Positions 31,077 to 39,357 of a stretch of 40,704 bases of DNA are shown piece by piece. The stretch spans positions 1 through 40,704 of the forward strand of contig JANLPL010000175.1 of the NCBI GenBank assembly GCA_031367195.1. The letters run 5' to 3'. The notes beneath the pieces are model-generated. The model had not been told where the DNA came from. It was given only the letters and a program-made list of their open reading frames with translations, and made no database searches. Each line of letters begins with the position of its first letter. The first letter of the stretch is position 1. The translations under genes were made by a program, and so were the position numbers. The DNA is from Roseiarcus sp031367195 (GTDB lineage Bacteria > Pseudomonadota > Alphaproteobacteria > Rhizobiales > Beijerinckiaceae).

Positions 31077-31825
31077 CAGGATTCCGCCTGCCCAAGATAG
31101 GCTTCGCGCACAGCCGCGTTCTCGCGGATGCGCTCAGGCGTGTCGCTGGCGATGATCTGACCATAAACCAGCACAGAGATGCGGTCCGCCAGGTTGAATA
31201 CGACGCCCATGTCGTGCTCAACTACGACGAGCGTCTTGCCCTCCGTCACCTTCCGGATCAAGGCGACCGCCTGCTCGGTTTCGCTGTTGTTCATTCCCGC
31301 CGTCGGTTCGTCGAGCAAGATGACCTCTGCGCTGCCGCCGATCGTAATGCCGATCTCCAGCGCCCTTTGCTCCGCATAGCTCAACACGCCTGCCTGCATA
31401 TTCCGCCGCGCCGTCAACCCTATGCGCTCCATCAACCATTCCGCGCGTTCGCGCACATCGCGCAACCGATTGATTGAAGACCAAAACGCATATCTGTAGC
31501 CGAGCGACCACAAAACAGCGCAGCGCAAATTCTCTTCGACCGACAGGCTGGGAAAAATGTTGGTGATTTGGAAGCTGCGCGACAGGCCGCGGCGATTGAT
31601 CTGGAATGGCGGCAGCCCCGTTATCGACTCGCCGCGCAGCCGCACTTCGCCCGAACTCGGAGTGAGGCGGCCGCTGACAAGGTTGAACAACGTGGATTTC
31701 CCGGCGCCATTCGGTCCGATGATCGCGTGTCGCTCACCTGCGGCAATCTCGAGCGAGACGCCTCGGATGATCTGCACGGGGCCGAAGCTCTTGTAGAGGT
31801 CGATAATCGAGAGCGCGGCCGTCAT
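31076..31825 (-). CDS. livG: Branched-chain-amino-acid-type ABC transporter ATPase LivG
   Basis: A 249-residue LivG-class ATPase with a normal Walker A (GPNGAGKST), signature LSYAEQRALEIG, Walker B VILLDEPTAGMN and H-loop histidine in VVEHDMGVVF. The C-terminal ENAAVREAYLG tail is diagnostic of LivG. The ATG at 31825 overlaps the LivM stop (ATGA), and its own stop overlaps the LivF start. In this importer LivG supplies an intact ATPase that would pair with the Arg-substituted LivF. Confidence 0.94.
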   Translation of the reverse strand: MTAALSIIDLYKSFGPVQIIRGVSLEIAAGERHAIIGPNGAGKSTLFNLVSGRLTPSSGEVRLRGESITGLPPFQINRRGLSRSFQITNIFPSLSVEENLRCAVLWSLGYRYAFWSSINRLRDVRERAEWLMERIGLTARRNMQAGVLSYAEQRALEIGITIGGSAEVILLDEPTAGMNNSETEQAVALIRKVTEGKTLVVVEHDMGVVFNLADRISVLVYGQIIASDTPERIRENAAVREAYLGQAES

Positions 31826-33081
31826 GCCGAGCCTCGGATTTGCATCTGCGCGTTCACGTCTCCCCAGGCGTCGCCAACCCTAGGCCAGACAAGGCGGACG
31901 ACGAGGGCGCCCAGGAAGAAGAGAAGGACCGCAACAATCCATGGCCACGCCGTCGACGCATCGACGTCAAAACCGAACAGACGCATTACCGACCCCTCGC
32001 TGCGTGCGAGAGCGAGTTGCCGATTGGTCAGTTCGATCAGCATGATGGCGCCGCCTCCGGCCGCAGCGAAAGCCGGAGCGACCATGGCGTAGGCCGGCGC
32101 GAGCCGCCAGGCCTCGCCCAAACGCACCGCGCGCCGATGCATCAGCAACCATCCGACAACGCCGTCGGGCGCATAGAGCACGGCGCCAATGAACATCAAC
32201 CCGAAATAGAGTTGCCAGGCGCTGGTGACGTCCGAGAGCGTGATCTGGAGGTAAGTGATGATGACCGCGCCGACGATTGGACCCGCGAACGAACCGATTC
32301 CGCCGATGTAAGCCATCAGCAAGACCAGGCTCGATTGTTGCGCGCCAAGTTGCTGGGCGTTCATGATTTCGAAATTGATCGCGCCGAGGCTCCCTGCAAC
32401 TCCTGCGAAGAAGGCCGCGAAGCAGAAAGCAATCAGGCGCAGCAGGCGCGGCGAGTAGCCGACGAACTCGACCCGTTCGGGATTCTCGCGCACCGCATTG
32501 CACATGCGCCCAAACGGCGTCCGGGTCAGCGCATACATCGCCAGGACGCAAAAGAAGCACCAGGCCGCGATGAGATAATAGACCTCAAGCTGCGAACCGA
32601 ACTTGTGTCCAAAGAACGGCGCCAACTTCGCTCGATTGGTCGTGATCCCTTCCTCGCCGCCGAAAAACGAGCGCAGGATGAACGAACTCGACGACACAAG
32701 TTCTCCAAGACCGAGCGAAATCATGGAGAACACAATGCCGGCGCGCCGGGTCGAAACGAGCCCGAACACGGCGCCGAAGGCGAGCCCGGCCAGCCCGCCA
32801 ACCAACGGGATCATTGGAATCGAAACGGGTAGTTTGCCGTGAATAACAGCATTCATCATGTGGATCGCGACGAAGCCGCCAAGGCCGAAATAGACGGCAT
32901 GCCCAAACGAAAGCAGACCGGTCTGTCCCAGCAGCATGTTGTAGGATAGCGCGAAAATAATCATCACGCCCATCACGCTCGTCATCGTAAGCGCGCTCGC
33001 AGACGATAGGATGTGCGGGGCGACCAGAAATAGAACGGCGAGCGCCAACCACGGCGTGAGCGCGCCAAGACGGCCATTCAT
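31822..33081 (-). CDS. livM: Branched-chain-amino-acid-type ABC permease LivM with a C-terminal extension
   Basis: A 419-residue inner-membrane permease. The core of about 320 residues has the LivM landmarks: LSYNMLLGQTGLLSFGHAVYFGLGG, RTPFGRMCNAVRENPERVEFVGYSP, and GGIGSFAGPIVGAVII. After GVVGWLL come roughly 100 more residues with two additional hydrophobic segments (YAMVAPAFAAAGGGAIMLIEL and PWIVAVLLFFLGALVVRLVWP). Standard LivM is nearer 300-350 residues when E. coli's own long N-terminus is ignored. The ATG at 33081 overlaps the LivH stop (ATGA); a longer upstream start lacks similarity. Confidence 0.9.
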   Translation of the reverse strand: MNGRLGALTPWLALAVLFLVAPHILSSASALTMTSVMGVMIIFALSYNMLLGQTGLLSFGHAVYFGLGGFVAIHMMNAVIHGKLPVSIPMIPLVGGLAGLAFGAVFGLVSTRRAGIVFSMISLGLGELVSSSSFILRSFFGGEEGITTNRAKLAPFFGHKFGSQLEVYYLIAAWCFFCVLAMYALTRTPFGRMCNAVRENPERVEFVGYSPRLLRLIAFCFAAFFAGVAGSLGAINFEIMNAQQLGAQQSSLVLLMAYIGGIGSFAGPIVGAVIITYLQITLSDVTSAWQLYFGLMFIGAVLYAPDGVVGWLLMHRRAVRLGEAWRLAPAYAMVAPAFAAAGGGAIMLIELTNRQLALARSEGSVMRLFGFDVDASTAWPWIVAVLLFFLGALVVRLVWPRVGDAWGDVNAQMQIRGSA

Positions 33082-34013
33082 GACTCGCGCGTTCCCATCA
33101 GACCGGTCGGACGAACGATCAGCACCAGGACGAGTAGAATATAGGGCATGACAGGGGCAAGTTGCGCGACGGTCACCCGCCACAGGTCGCTCAAGAATGG
33201 CGGCGCCGTCGGTCCGAAAACTTCGGCCAGCGAAATATTCATCGCCACGGCGAAGGTTTGCAGGAGTCCAATCAGCAACGACGCCACGAAGGCGCCTGTC
33301 AACGAGCCCAGACCGCCGACGACGATGACGACGAACAGAATCGGCCCCAGGAGCGTCGCCATTGCGGGCTGCGTCACCAGCGCCGGCCCGGCGATGACTC
33401 CCGCCAGCCCCGCGAGCGCGGCGCCGGCGCCAAACACCAGCATGAAAATCCGCGGCACGTTATGGCCAAGCATCGCGACCATGTCAGGATGCGTCAGCGC
33501 GGCTTGAATGATCAACCCGACCCGGGTGCGGGTCAACAAGATCAAAAGCACGGCGAACATCGCCATGGCGATCAACAACATGAACATGCGATAGGCGGGA
33601 TAAGTGGTGTCGAACAAGCGGAAGGCGACGAAATCCAGCAAGGGCGGCACTTGGTAGTCGACAGGCAGCTTGCCCCAAACCATTTGAACCAGTTCTTCGA
33701 TGACGAAAGCCAGTCCGAACGTGAACAGGAGTTCGGAGACATGGCCCAAGCGGTGGACCCGCCTCAGGCCATATCGCTCGACCAGCGCCCCGACGGCGCC
33801 GACCGCGAGCGGCGCCAGCACCAACCCTGGCCAAAATCCGATGCGCCGGCTGATCTCGAAACCGAAATATGCGCCCAGCATGTAGAAGCTCGCATGGGCG
33901 AAGTTGAGCACCCCCATCATGCTGAAAATCAGCGTGAGGCCGCTCGCCATCATGAACAACAGCATGCCGTATAGCACACCGTTCAAAGCCGAGAAGGTGA
34001 TGAGCTGTAGCAT
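33078..34013 (-). CDS. livH: Branched-chain-amino-acid-type ABC permease LivH
   Basis: A 311-residue inner-membrane permease with about eight hydrophobic segments. Diagnostic stretches are ALNGVLYGMLLFMMASGLTLIFSMMGVLNFAHASFYMLGAY near the N-terminus and VIVVGGLGSLTGAFVASLLIG near residue 230. The coupling region TRVGLIIQAALTHPDMVAMLG resembles the family RTxxGxxxRAxxxxxxxA. The ATG at 34013 gives the usual MLQLITF start; an in-frame start 57 bp upstream would add an arginine-rich stretch without similarity. It lies 81 bp after the binding-protein gene and is coupled to livM. Confidence 0.93.
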   Translation of the reverse strand: MLQLITFSALNGVLYGMLLFMMASGLTLIFSMMGVLNFAHASFYMLGAYFGFEISRRIGFWPGLVLAPLAVGAVGALVERYGLRRVHRLGHVSELLFTFGLAFVIEELVQMVWGKLPVDYQVPPLLDFVAFRLFDTTYPAYRMFMLLIAMAMFAVLLILLTRTRVGLIIQAALTHPDMVAMLGHNVPRIFMLVFGAGAALAGLAGVIAGPALVTQPAMATLLGPILFVVIVVGGLGSLTGAFVASLLIGLLQTFAVAMNISLAEVFGPTAPPFLSDLWRVTVAQLAPVMPYILLVLVLIVRPTGLMGTRES

Positions 34014-34094
34014 CGGAGCCTGGCTATCGGATCGTCGGCGCGCGCCACGGCGGCAACAGGGGCGTCCCATGCCGCGTTGACGCGCGCGGGCCCA

Positions 34095-35327
34095 TCAGGG
34101 GCGCTCCATTTTGCAGCTCGTGGGCAGGATCGTGTCTTTCGCTTTGATAACGCCCACGCTTTTCCAACCCCAGCCGGTGCCTTCCTCGTCGAATTTGGCG
34201 CCGGGTTCGAGCGGACCGAAGCTACCGATGTACATATCCTGGAAAAGCTGATGGTCGTCCTTGCGCATGAAAATTTCGCCGCCGTCAAAACCCTCGGCCT
34301 TCATGCCCTCGAGTTGCGCCGCGATCGCCTTGGGGTCGTCGGACTTGGCCTGATTGACGGCCGTGGTCAACATGCGGATTTCGTTGACCGCGCGGGGATA
34401 GAACAGGGCGACGCCCGTCTTTGCGCGAAAGGCGGTCTCCCATTTTTGCGCCGCCTCCGGAGCGGAATTGGGAAAACCTTCGACGATTGCGAAGACGCGA
34501 TGTGACAGGCCGGTCTGCTTGATGCCGGTGGGTCCGCCAGCGCCGCCGGCGTAGTAGGTGTACCAATCTGTTTGCAACCCCGCGTCCGCGGCCGCTTTTA
34601 GGAGCAGCGCAATATCTTGCCCCCAGTTGCCGGTGATCACCGTATCCGCGCCCGACGCCTTGATCTTGGCGACATAGGGCGAGAAGTCGGTGATTTTGAG
34701 CAAGGGATGCAATTCGTCGCCGACGATCTCGATGTCGGCGCGCTTCTCTTTCAGCATTGAGCGCGCCGCTGTTCGCACCGCTTGCCCGAACGAATAATCC
34801 TGATTGATGAGATAGACCTTCTTGATGTTGGGCTTCCCCTTCATGAAATTCGTCAGCGCCGCCATCTTGATGTCGGAATTGGCGTCCCAACGAAAATGCC
34901 AGTAGGAGCATTTGTCGTTGGTAAGTACGGGATCGACCGCGGCGTAATTGAGATAGATGATCTCCTTGCCCGGGTTGCGATCATTGTATTTCGTCACCCA
35001 ACCGGACAAGGCCGCAGCGACCGAGGAGCCGTTTCCCTGCGTAATGATACGAATTCCTTGGTCGGCGGCCTTTTGCGCCTGGATCAGACTCTCCTGCGGA
35101 TTGGTCTTGTTGTCGAGACCAACGATCTCTACTTTCTTGCCGAGAAGGCCTCCCGAGGCGTTGATCTCGTCGGCGAGATACTGGTAAGTCTTGAGGCCGA
35201 TTTCGCCGATCGAGGCGCCGCCCCCGGACAGAGGATCGATATAGCCGATCTTGATCGTATCGTCCGCCAGCGCGGGAGCGGCGCCGAGCGCCCAGGCCAA
35301 CGCCAAACCAGCCAAGCTGAGTTTCAT
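34095..35327 (-). CDS. Liv-type ABC transporter substrate-binding protein
   Basis: A 410-residue type-I periplasmic binding protein (Peripla_BP_6). A Sec signal peptide (MKLSLAGLALAWALGAAPALA) is probably cleaved after Ala21, before DDTIKIGYIDPLSG. Ligand-binding-fold landmarks include YLADEINASGGLLGKKVEIVG, VDPVLTNDKCSYWHFR and FGQAVRTAARSMLK. It is the first gene of the liv operon, with a good promoter about 55 bp upstream. The GASIGEIGLKTYQ region differs from classical LivJ. The size suits ligands from branched-chain amino acids to amides, urea or aromatic acids, so specificity is open. Confidence 0.93.
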   Translation of the reverse strand: MKLSLAGLALAWALGAAPALADDTIKIGYIDPLSGGGASIGEIGLKTYQYLADEINASGGLLGKKVEIVGLDNKTNPQESLIQAQKAADQGIRIITQGNGSSVAAALSGWVTKYNDRNPGKEIIYLNYAAVDPVLTNDKCSYWHFRWDANSDIKMAALTNFMKGKPNIKKVYLINQDYSFGQAVRTAARSMLKEKRADIEIVGDELHPLLKITDFSPYVAKIKASGADTVITGNWGQDIALLLKAAADAGLQTDWYTYYAGGAGGPTGIKQTGLSHRVFAIVEGFPNSAPEAAQKWETAFRAKTGVALFYPRAVNEIRMLTTAVNQAKSDDPKAIAAQLEGMKAEGFDGGEIFMRKDDHQLFQDMYIGSFGPLEPGAKFDEEGTGWGWKSVGVIKAKDTILPTSCKMERP

Positions 35328-35379
35328 CGTGTCCTCCCTAGTCGGCCTTTTGCAGGTTAGGCCGCTGATTTATGTTCAT

Positions 35380-35407
35380 ATCATAGGGTTCCAGTCGCGA
35401 TTGTCCA
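35380..35407 (-). promoter_or_regulatory. Candidate sigma-70 promoter of the liv operon
   Basis: On the minus strand TGGACA (35407-35402) is followed after 16 bp by TATGAT (35385-35380); each box matches consensus at 5 of 6. The predicted start is near 35373, giving a leader of about 45 nt before the binding-protein ATG. It is the strongest promoter-like sequence in the window. Confidence 0.55.
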
Positions 35408-35580
35408 GCTACAATGGGGCCATTCTGGGGGATGGCTCTCCCACTTCCCTGAATTCGTCGCACGGATGAGCTATTTAGGGATTGGAAGGGCGGGGGCGAT
35501 GCCAGGGGCTGCATTCATCTTTTAGGTCTCTCGCCGATTATTGGTCCAAGTGATACCAAAGCCAGTCGCGCTGACTCGTC

Positions 35581-35635
35581 ATATCAGGGCTTGGCCTTGA
35601 TATCCACGTCGCGCCGCTGCTGTGAAGCGCGACGT
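35581..35635. repeat. Two adjacent hairpins in the spacer
   Basis: First: ATATCAGGGC (35581-35590) pairs with GCCTTGATAT (35594-35603) around a TTG loop, ten pairs including one G-T. Second: ACGTCGCGC (35606-35614) pairs perfectly with GCGCGACGT (35627-35635) around a 12-nt loop. They are only 2 bp apart. No T-tract follows. They resemble the palindromic intergenic repeats found in many alphaproteobacteria; copy number elsewhere in the genome cannot be seen here. Confidence 0.5.
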
Positions 35636-35692
35636 TTATCACTTACGCCTCAGCCACATATTCGAACCGGGCGAAAGCTCGACGGCGTGGAA

Positions 35693-35711
35693 GGCCGGGA
35701 CAAACCCGGCC
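35693..35711. repeat. REP-like GC hairpin
   Basis: GGCCGGG, loop ACAAA, CCCGGCC: a perfect 7-bp stem with a 5-nt loop, flanked by GGAA and ATGAGG. Very similar GGCCGGGACAAGCCCGGCC hairpins are, to my recollection, frequent intergenic repeats in Rhizobiales such as Bradyrhizobium. It is 58 bp from the hairpin pair above. Confidence 0.5.
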
Positions 35712-36260
35712 ATGAGGGCGGTTGGTCCGCACGGCCGTTGGTATGAGATCATGTATTTCATGTCCCGCGAGGCGAAGTTACAGTGGAGCGGAAAGACGGC
35801 CGCGCCTCAATGCTCGAAAGCGGGCGCAGCATCCACGTCTCGGACTACGTTGATTAGCCGCCTCGCGTGAGGTCGCCACGCGTTGGCGCCGCATTCATTG
35901 CTGATTGAAGGCTGGCAGACAAGCCTACTTCCGCGAAGGGTCGGCACAGAGACATATTCACGACGAGGCGCGCTCCAGCATCGACCAGACGGCTCCATGC
36001 GTAAGGGGCCGGCGGTGTTCACGAAGGCAAGCGACGCTTCAGCGGTAGAAGGAAACGCAAATCGACGCGACCTCCAGCAAAACCAACAAAGACCGCCCGG
36101 CCGACGCTGATGGAAGGAATGCGTAGCCCTCGTCGCCGTCAACGTGAGGCAACCACGGCGGCACATCGTCCCCCTGCGTTCAGAACGCGCGCCGGATCTG
36201 AGATTCCGCTGGAACGGGTCGATCTGGCGACGCCGTCGCCAAGCCGAGGCCAAACACGCG

Positions 36261-36274
36261 CGCTTTCGAAAGCG
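36261..36274. repeat. 14-bp perfect palindrome downstream of enoyl-CoA hydratase
   Basis: CGCTTTCGAAAGCG is a perfect palindrome 25 bp beyond the enoyl-CoA hydratase stop. It could form a short hairpin at the operon's 3' end, but lacks a T-tract, so terminator function is only possible. Confidence 0.3.
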
Positions 36275-36298
36275 AATGCGGTATCTACAAATGTCGTA

Positions 36299-37054
36299 TC
36301 AGCCCTTCGCGCGGCCGGCGAATGCCTCGAACGCCGCCCGCGCCTCGGGCGACTTGAGCGCGACGGCAAACGCGGCGAGTTCCACCTCCATATGCGCGTA
36401 GAGCGCTTCTGCGTCGCCGCGCATCAGCTTGCGGGTCGCCAGGAGCGCCGCGCGGGGCTTGTCCGCCAGCGCTTTTGCCTTGGCCAGCGCGTGGGCCTTC
36501 AGCGCCTCGGCGGCGACGACTTCGTTGACGAGCCCGATTGCGCGCGCCCGCGCGGCGTCGATCGTCTCACCCAGCAGCAACAGCTCCGAGGCGACGCCCT
36601 GGCCGAACCGACGCGGAACCAGCATCGAGGAGCCCGCCTCCGGCACCAGCCCGAGATTGACGAAGGGCATTGCGAAACGCGCGCTCGGGGCGGCATAGAC
36701 GAGATCGCAATGCAGGCAAAACGTCGTGCCGACGCCGACCGCCGCCCCCTCCACCGCAGCCAGCAGCGGCTTGTCGAAGCGGGCGAGCGCGCGGATGAAC
36801 TCGCCACCGGGCCCCGCGCGCGCGCCCTCGGATTGCGCGCGGTTCTCGGCCAGAAAATCGCCGATGTCATTGCCGGCGCAGAAGGCGCCGCCGGCGCCCG
36901 TCACCAGCACCGCGCCGACATGGGCGTCGGCGCTCGCCGTGAGCAGCGCCTCGCGCAGGGCGCGGTACATCGCGCCGGTGAGGGCGTTCTTCTTATCCGG
37001 GCGGTTCAGCGTGGCGACCAGCACCTCGCCGTCGCGTTCGATCAGAACCGTCAT
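36299..37054 (-). CDS. Enoyl-CoA hydratase/isomerase family protein
   Basis: A 251-residue crotonase-fold protein acting on acyl-CoA thioesters. The N-terminal oxyanion region reads RPDKKNALTGAMY (18-30) with FCAGNDIGDF (58-67), and the second oxyanion strand reads AVEGAAVGVGTTFCLHCDLVYA. The catalytic Glu common in hydratases (GGGCEL region) is missing, replaced by Thr-Thr-Phe, while Glu139 in LVPEAGSS is retained. This matches PaaG/ECI-like isomerases better than classical hydratases. Its ATG overlaps the stop of the acyl-CoA dehydrogenase (ATGA), so the pair likely works in one beta-oxidation-type route. Confidence 0.9.
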   Translation of the reverse strand: MTVLIERDGEVLVATLNRPDKKNALTGAMYRALREALLTASADAHVGAVLVTGAGGAFCAGNDIGDFLAENRAQSEGARAGPGGEFIRALARFDKPLLAAVEGAAVGVGTTFCLHCDLVYAAPSARFAMPFVNLGLVPEAGSSMLVPRRFGQGVASELLLLGETIDAARARAIGLVNEVVAAEALKAHALAKAKALADKPRAALLATRKLMRGDAEALYAHMEVELAAFAVALKSPEARAAFEAFAGRAKG

Positions 37055-38805
37055 GCAACCTCCTTCAGCGCGGCTTCGGCGCCGTCGAGCGCGTGGGCGG
37101 ACGCCATGACCGAATCGAGAAGCCCCGACGCCGCCGTCAGGATCATCTCAGCGAAAAACCGCGCGAGCGTGACGCGGCCTGCGTCGTCGCCAGCCGCGAG
37201 GGCCGCCTTGGCGAGACAGGCGCCGCCGAGCGTCAGACCGAACAACCGAAGATAGGGGTAAGCGGCGGCGAGCACCGCGTTGGGATTGTGCGTGAGCTGA
37301 ATCAACAGGTGCTTGGTGGCGAGTTCCAGCGCCCGCGCCGCCTCTTCGAGCCGTGGAGCGGTCGCGCCAAAGCCCGGCCCGTCGCTGACCTGCGCCGCTA
37401 TGGCGCGGACGAAGGCGATTTCGCGCGCCACCGCCGCGCCGCCGGAGAGCGGAACTTTCCGCGTCACCAGATCAATCGCCTGGACGCCGTTGGCGCCCTC
37501 GTAGATGCCGGCGATGCGCGCATCGCGCATGAACTGCGCCGCGCCGGTCTCCTCGATGTAACCCATACCGCCATGGACCTGCACGCCCAGCGAGGCGACC
37601 TCGTCGCCAATGTCGGTCGACCACGCCTTGGCCACCGGCGTCAGCAGCGCCGCGCGCTCGGCCGCCGCGTCGCGCTGCTCCTTGCTTGCGGCGTGACGCG
37701 ACAGGTCGATGGCGACGCCGGTGAGATGGCAGATCCCGCGCGCGGCCTGAACCTGCGCCTTCATCGTCAGCAACATGCGCTGCACGTCGGGATGCTCGAT
37801 GATCGGGCTCATGCCGGGGGCGGCGCCGGCCCGCCCCTGCTTGCGCTCGCGCGCATAGGCAGCCGCGTGCTGATAGGCGCGCTCGCCGATGGCGACGCCT
37901 TGCAGGCCGACGCCGAGCCGCGCGCTGTTCATCATCACGAACATGGCGGCGAGGCCCCGGTTCTCCTCGCCGACGAGGTAGCCGGTCGCCCCGCCATTAT
38001 CGCCATAGATCATCACACAGGTGGGAGAAGCGTGGATGCCGAGCTTGTGCTCGATCGAGGCGCAGCGCACGTCGTTGCGCTCGCCCAGCGACCCGTCCGG
38101 CTTGACGAGAAACTTCGGCGCGAGGAACAGCGAAAGGCCGCGCGTGCCGGGCGGCGCGTCGGGCAGCCGCGCCAGCACGAGATGGACGATATTGTCGGCG
38201 AAATCGTGCTCGCCATAGGTGATGAAGATTTTCTGGCCGAACACGCGGTAGGAGCCATCTTCCGCCCGCTCCGCCCGCGCCCGCACGGCGTTGAGGTCGG
38301 AGCCCGCCTGCGGCTCGGTCAGGTTCATCGTGCCGGTCCATTCGCCGCTGGCGAGGCGCTTGACATAGGTCTCGCGCAGTTCCGGCGAGGCGTAGGCGTT
38401 GAGTGCGCCCAGCGCCCCCTCGCTCAGCAGCGGGCACAGCGCAAAACCCATCGAGGCGCCGTTCCAGATCTCGCTGCACGCGAAATTGACGCTGTGCGGC
38501 AGGCCCATGCCGCCCTGTTCGGGCGCGGCGGTGACGCCCGCCCAGCCGCCCGCCACCCATTGCTTGTAAGCCTCGCGGAACCCTTTCGGCGTGGTGACGA
38601 CGCCGTTCTCGCATTTGGCGCCTTCGAGATCGCCGGGCTTGTTAAGCGGCGCGATCACGTCCGTCGCGAAGCGCCCGGCCTCGCCGATCACGGAAGCGAC
38701 TGTGTCCCAATCGAGATCGCCGAACAGGCCCGCGTTCACCGCCTCGTCGAGGCCGGCGACATGGCGCAGCGAGAACAGGATATCGGCGACGGGAGAGCGA
38801 TACAT
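37051..38805 (-). CDS. Acyl-CoA dehydrogenase, long form with C-terminal domain (DmdC-like)
   Basis: A 584-residue FAD flavoprotein. After an ~80-residue N-terminal segment (MYRSPVADILFSLRHVAGLDE) come the ACAD domains: MNLTEPQAGSDLNAVRARAE (flavin/substrate loop), IFITYGEHDFADNIVHLVLAR, and the C-terminal helical domain with GVQVHGGMGYIEETGAAQFMRDARIAGIYEGANGVQAIDL. The Glu in IYEGANG is the catalytic base position. The ~120-residue extra C-terminal domain places it in the DmdC/AcdB-like group of 570-600 residue enzymes, which act on 3-methylmercaptopropionyl-CoA or medium-chain acyl-CoA. Translational overlap with the enoyl-CoA hydratase supports a shared pathway. Exact acyl substrate unknown. 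Confidence 0.92.
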   Translation of the reverse strand: MYRSPVADILFSLRHVAGLDEAVNAGLFGDLDWDTVASVIGEAGRFATDVIAPLNKPGDLEGAKCENGVVTTPKGFREAYKQWVAGGWAGVTAAPEQGGMGLPHSVNFACSEIWNGASMGFALCPLLSEGALGALNAYASPELRETYVKRLASGEWTGTMNLTEPQAGSDLNAVRARAERAEDGSYRVFGQKIFITYGEHDFADNIVHLVLARLPDAPPGTRGLSLFLAPKFLVKPDGSLGERNDVRCASIEHKLGIHASPTCVMIYGDNGGATGYLVGEENRGLAAMFVMMNSARLGVGLQGVAIGERAYQHAAAYARERKQGRAGAAPGMSPIIEHPDVQRMLLTMKAQVQAARGICHLTGVAIDLSRHAASKEQRDAAAERAALLTPVAKAWSTDIGDEVASLGVQVHGGMGYIEETGAAQFMRDARIAGIYEGANGVQAIDLVTRKVPLSGGAAVAREIAFVRAIAAQVSDGPGFGATAPRLEEAARALELATKHLLIQLTHNPNAVLAAAYPYLRLFGLTLGGACLAKAALAAGDDAGRVTLARFFAEMILTAASGLLDSVMASAHALDGAEAALKEVA

Positions 38806-38862
38806 CGGGCGAGTCCTCTCAAGGCTTTACGTGCAAGGACCATAGAAATTCGCGCCGCGCAA

Positions 38863-39357
38863 TCACCCCTTGCGCCCCTCGGCGAACAGCCCATCGACAA
38901 TCAGCAGCGCAACGCCGGCGCTGATGGCCGCGTCGGCGATGTTGAACACGAAAAAATGCCGGCCGAGCGCGTGCAGATCGAGGAAATCGACTACCGCGCC
39001 ATAGGCCGCCCGGTCGGCCGCATTGCCGAGCGCGCCGCCGATGATGAGGCCGAGCCCGGCGCCGGTCATGCGCGTCTTGGCGCGCCACAGCCAGATCGCC
39101 AGCACCGCGACGACACCGAGAGAAAAGCTCGTCAGCAGCGCCGTGCCGAGCGCCCCGTCCTGCCGCAGCAGACTGAACGAAATTCCGTGATTGAAGCGCA
39201 GCGCCAGATCGAGCAACGGCATGAGCGGGCCGCCGTGCAACGCGCCGGTTTCGAACCCGCGCACGACAAAATATTTGCTCGCCTGATCCAGCGCCAGCGC
39301 CAGCGCGGCGAGCGCCAGACCCCACGCGCGCGGGCTCACGCGACGGGCGCTTTCCAT
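38863..39357 (-). CDS. lspA: Lipoprotein signal peptidase (signal peptidase II)
   Basis: A 164-residue inner-membrane aspartyl protease that removes signal peptides from lipidated prolipoproteins. Four hydrophobic helices are visible. LALDQASKYFVV (21-32), FNHGISFSLL (55-64), GGALGNAADRAAYG (107-120; catalytic Asp115) and FFVFNIADAAIS (135-146; catalytic Asp142) are the five-block LspA signature. The ATG at 39357 lies within the ileS end (22-bp overlap). A GTG at 39339, overlapping the ileS stop by 4 bp, is an alternative start that would drop six residues. The ileS-lspA order is the widespread proteobacterial arrangement. Confidence 0.95.
   Translation of the reverse strand: MESARRVSPRAWGLALAALALALDQASKYFVVRGFETGALHGGPLMPLLDLALRFNHGISFSLLRQDGALGTALLTSFSLGVVAVLAIWLWRAKTRMTGAGLGLIIGGALGNAADRAAYGAVVDFLDLHALGRHFFVFNIADAAISAGVALLIVDGLFAEGRKG

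Larger units (their letters stand above)
35408..36298. other. Gene-poor spacer with hairpins
   Basis: No convincing gene lies between the liv promoter and the enoyl-CoA hydratase stop. Short open frames exist on both strands (for example + 35622-35870, - 35807-36253 and + 35883-36110), but none has a ribosome site, typical codon bias or a family I recognise. The first runs straight through a hairpin. A TTGGT/ACCAA inverted repeat (35541-35559) and the hairpins listed separately are the only structure. The block could be the remnant of a decayed element or a genus-specific intergenic repeat. Confidence 0.5.

Noticed and set aside
35693..35711. GC hairpin as an intrinsic terminator
   Set aside because: No T-tract on either strand and no gene ends nearby; better explained as an intergenic repeat.
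35622..35870. An 82-codon + strand frame in the spacer
   Set aside because: It reads through the GGCCGGG hairpin, has no ribosome site and no similarity I recognise.
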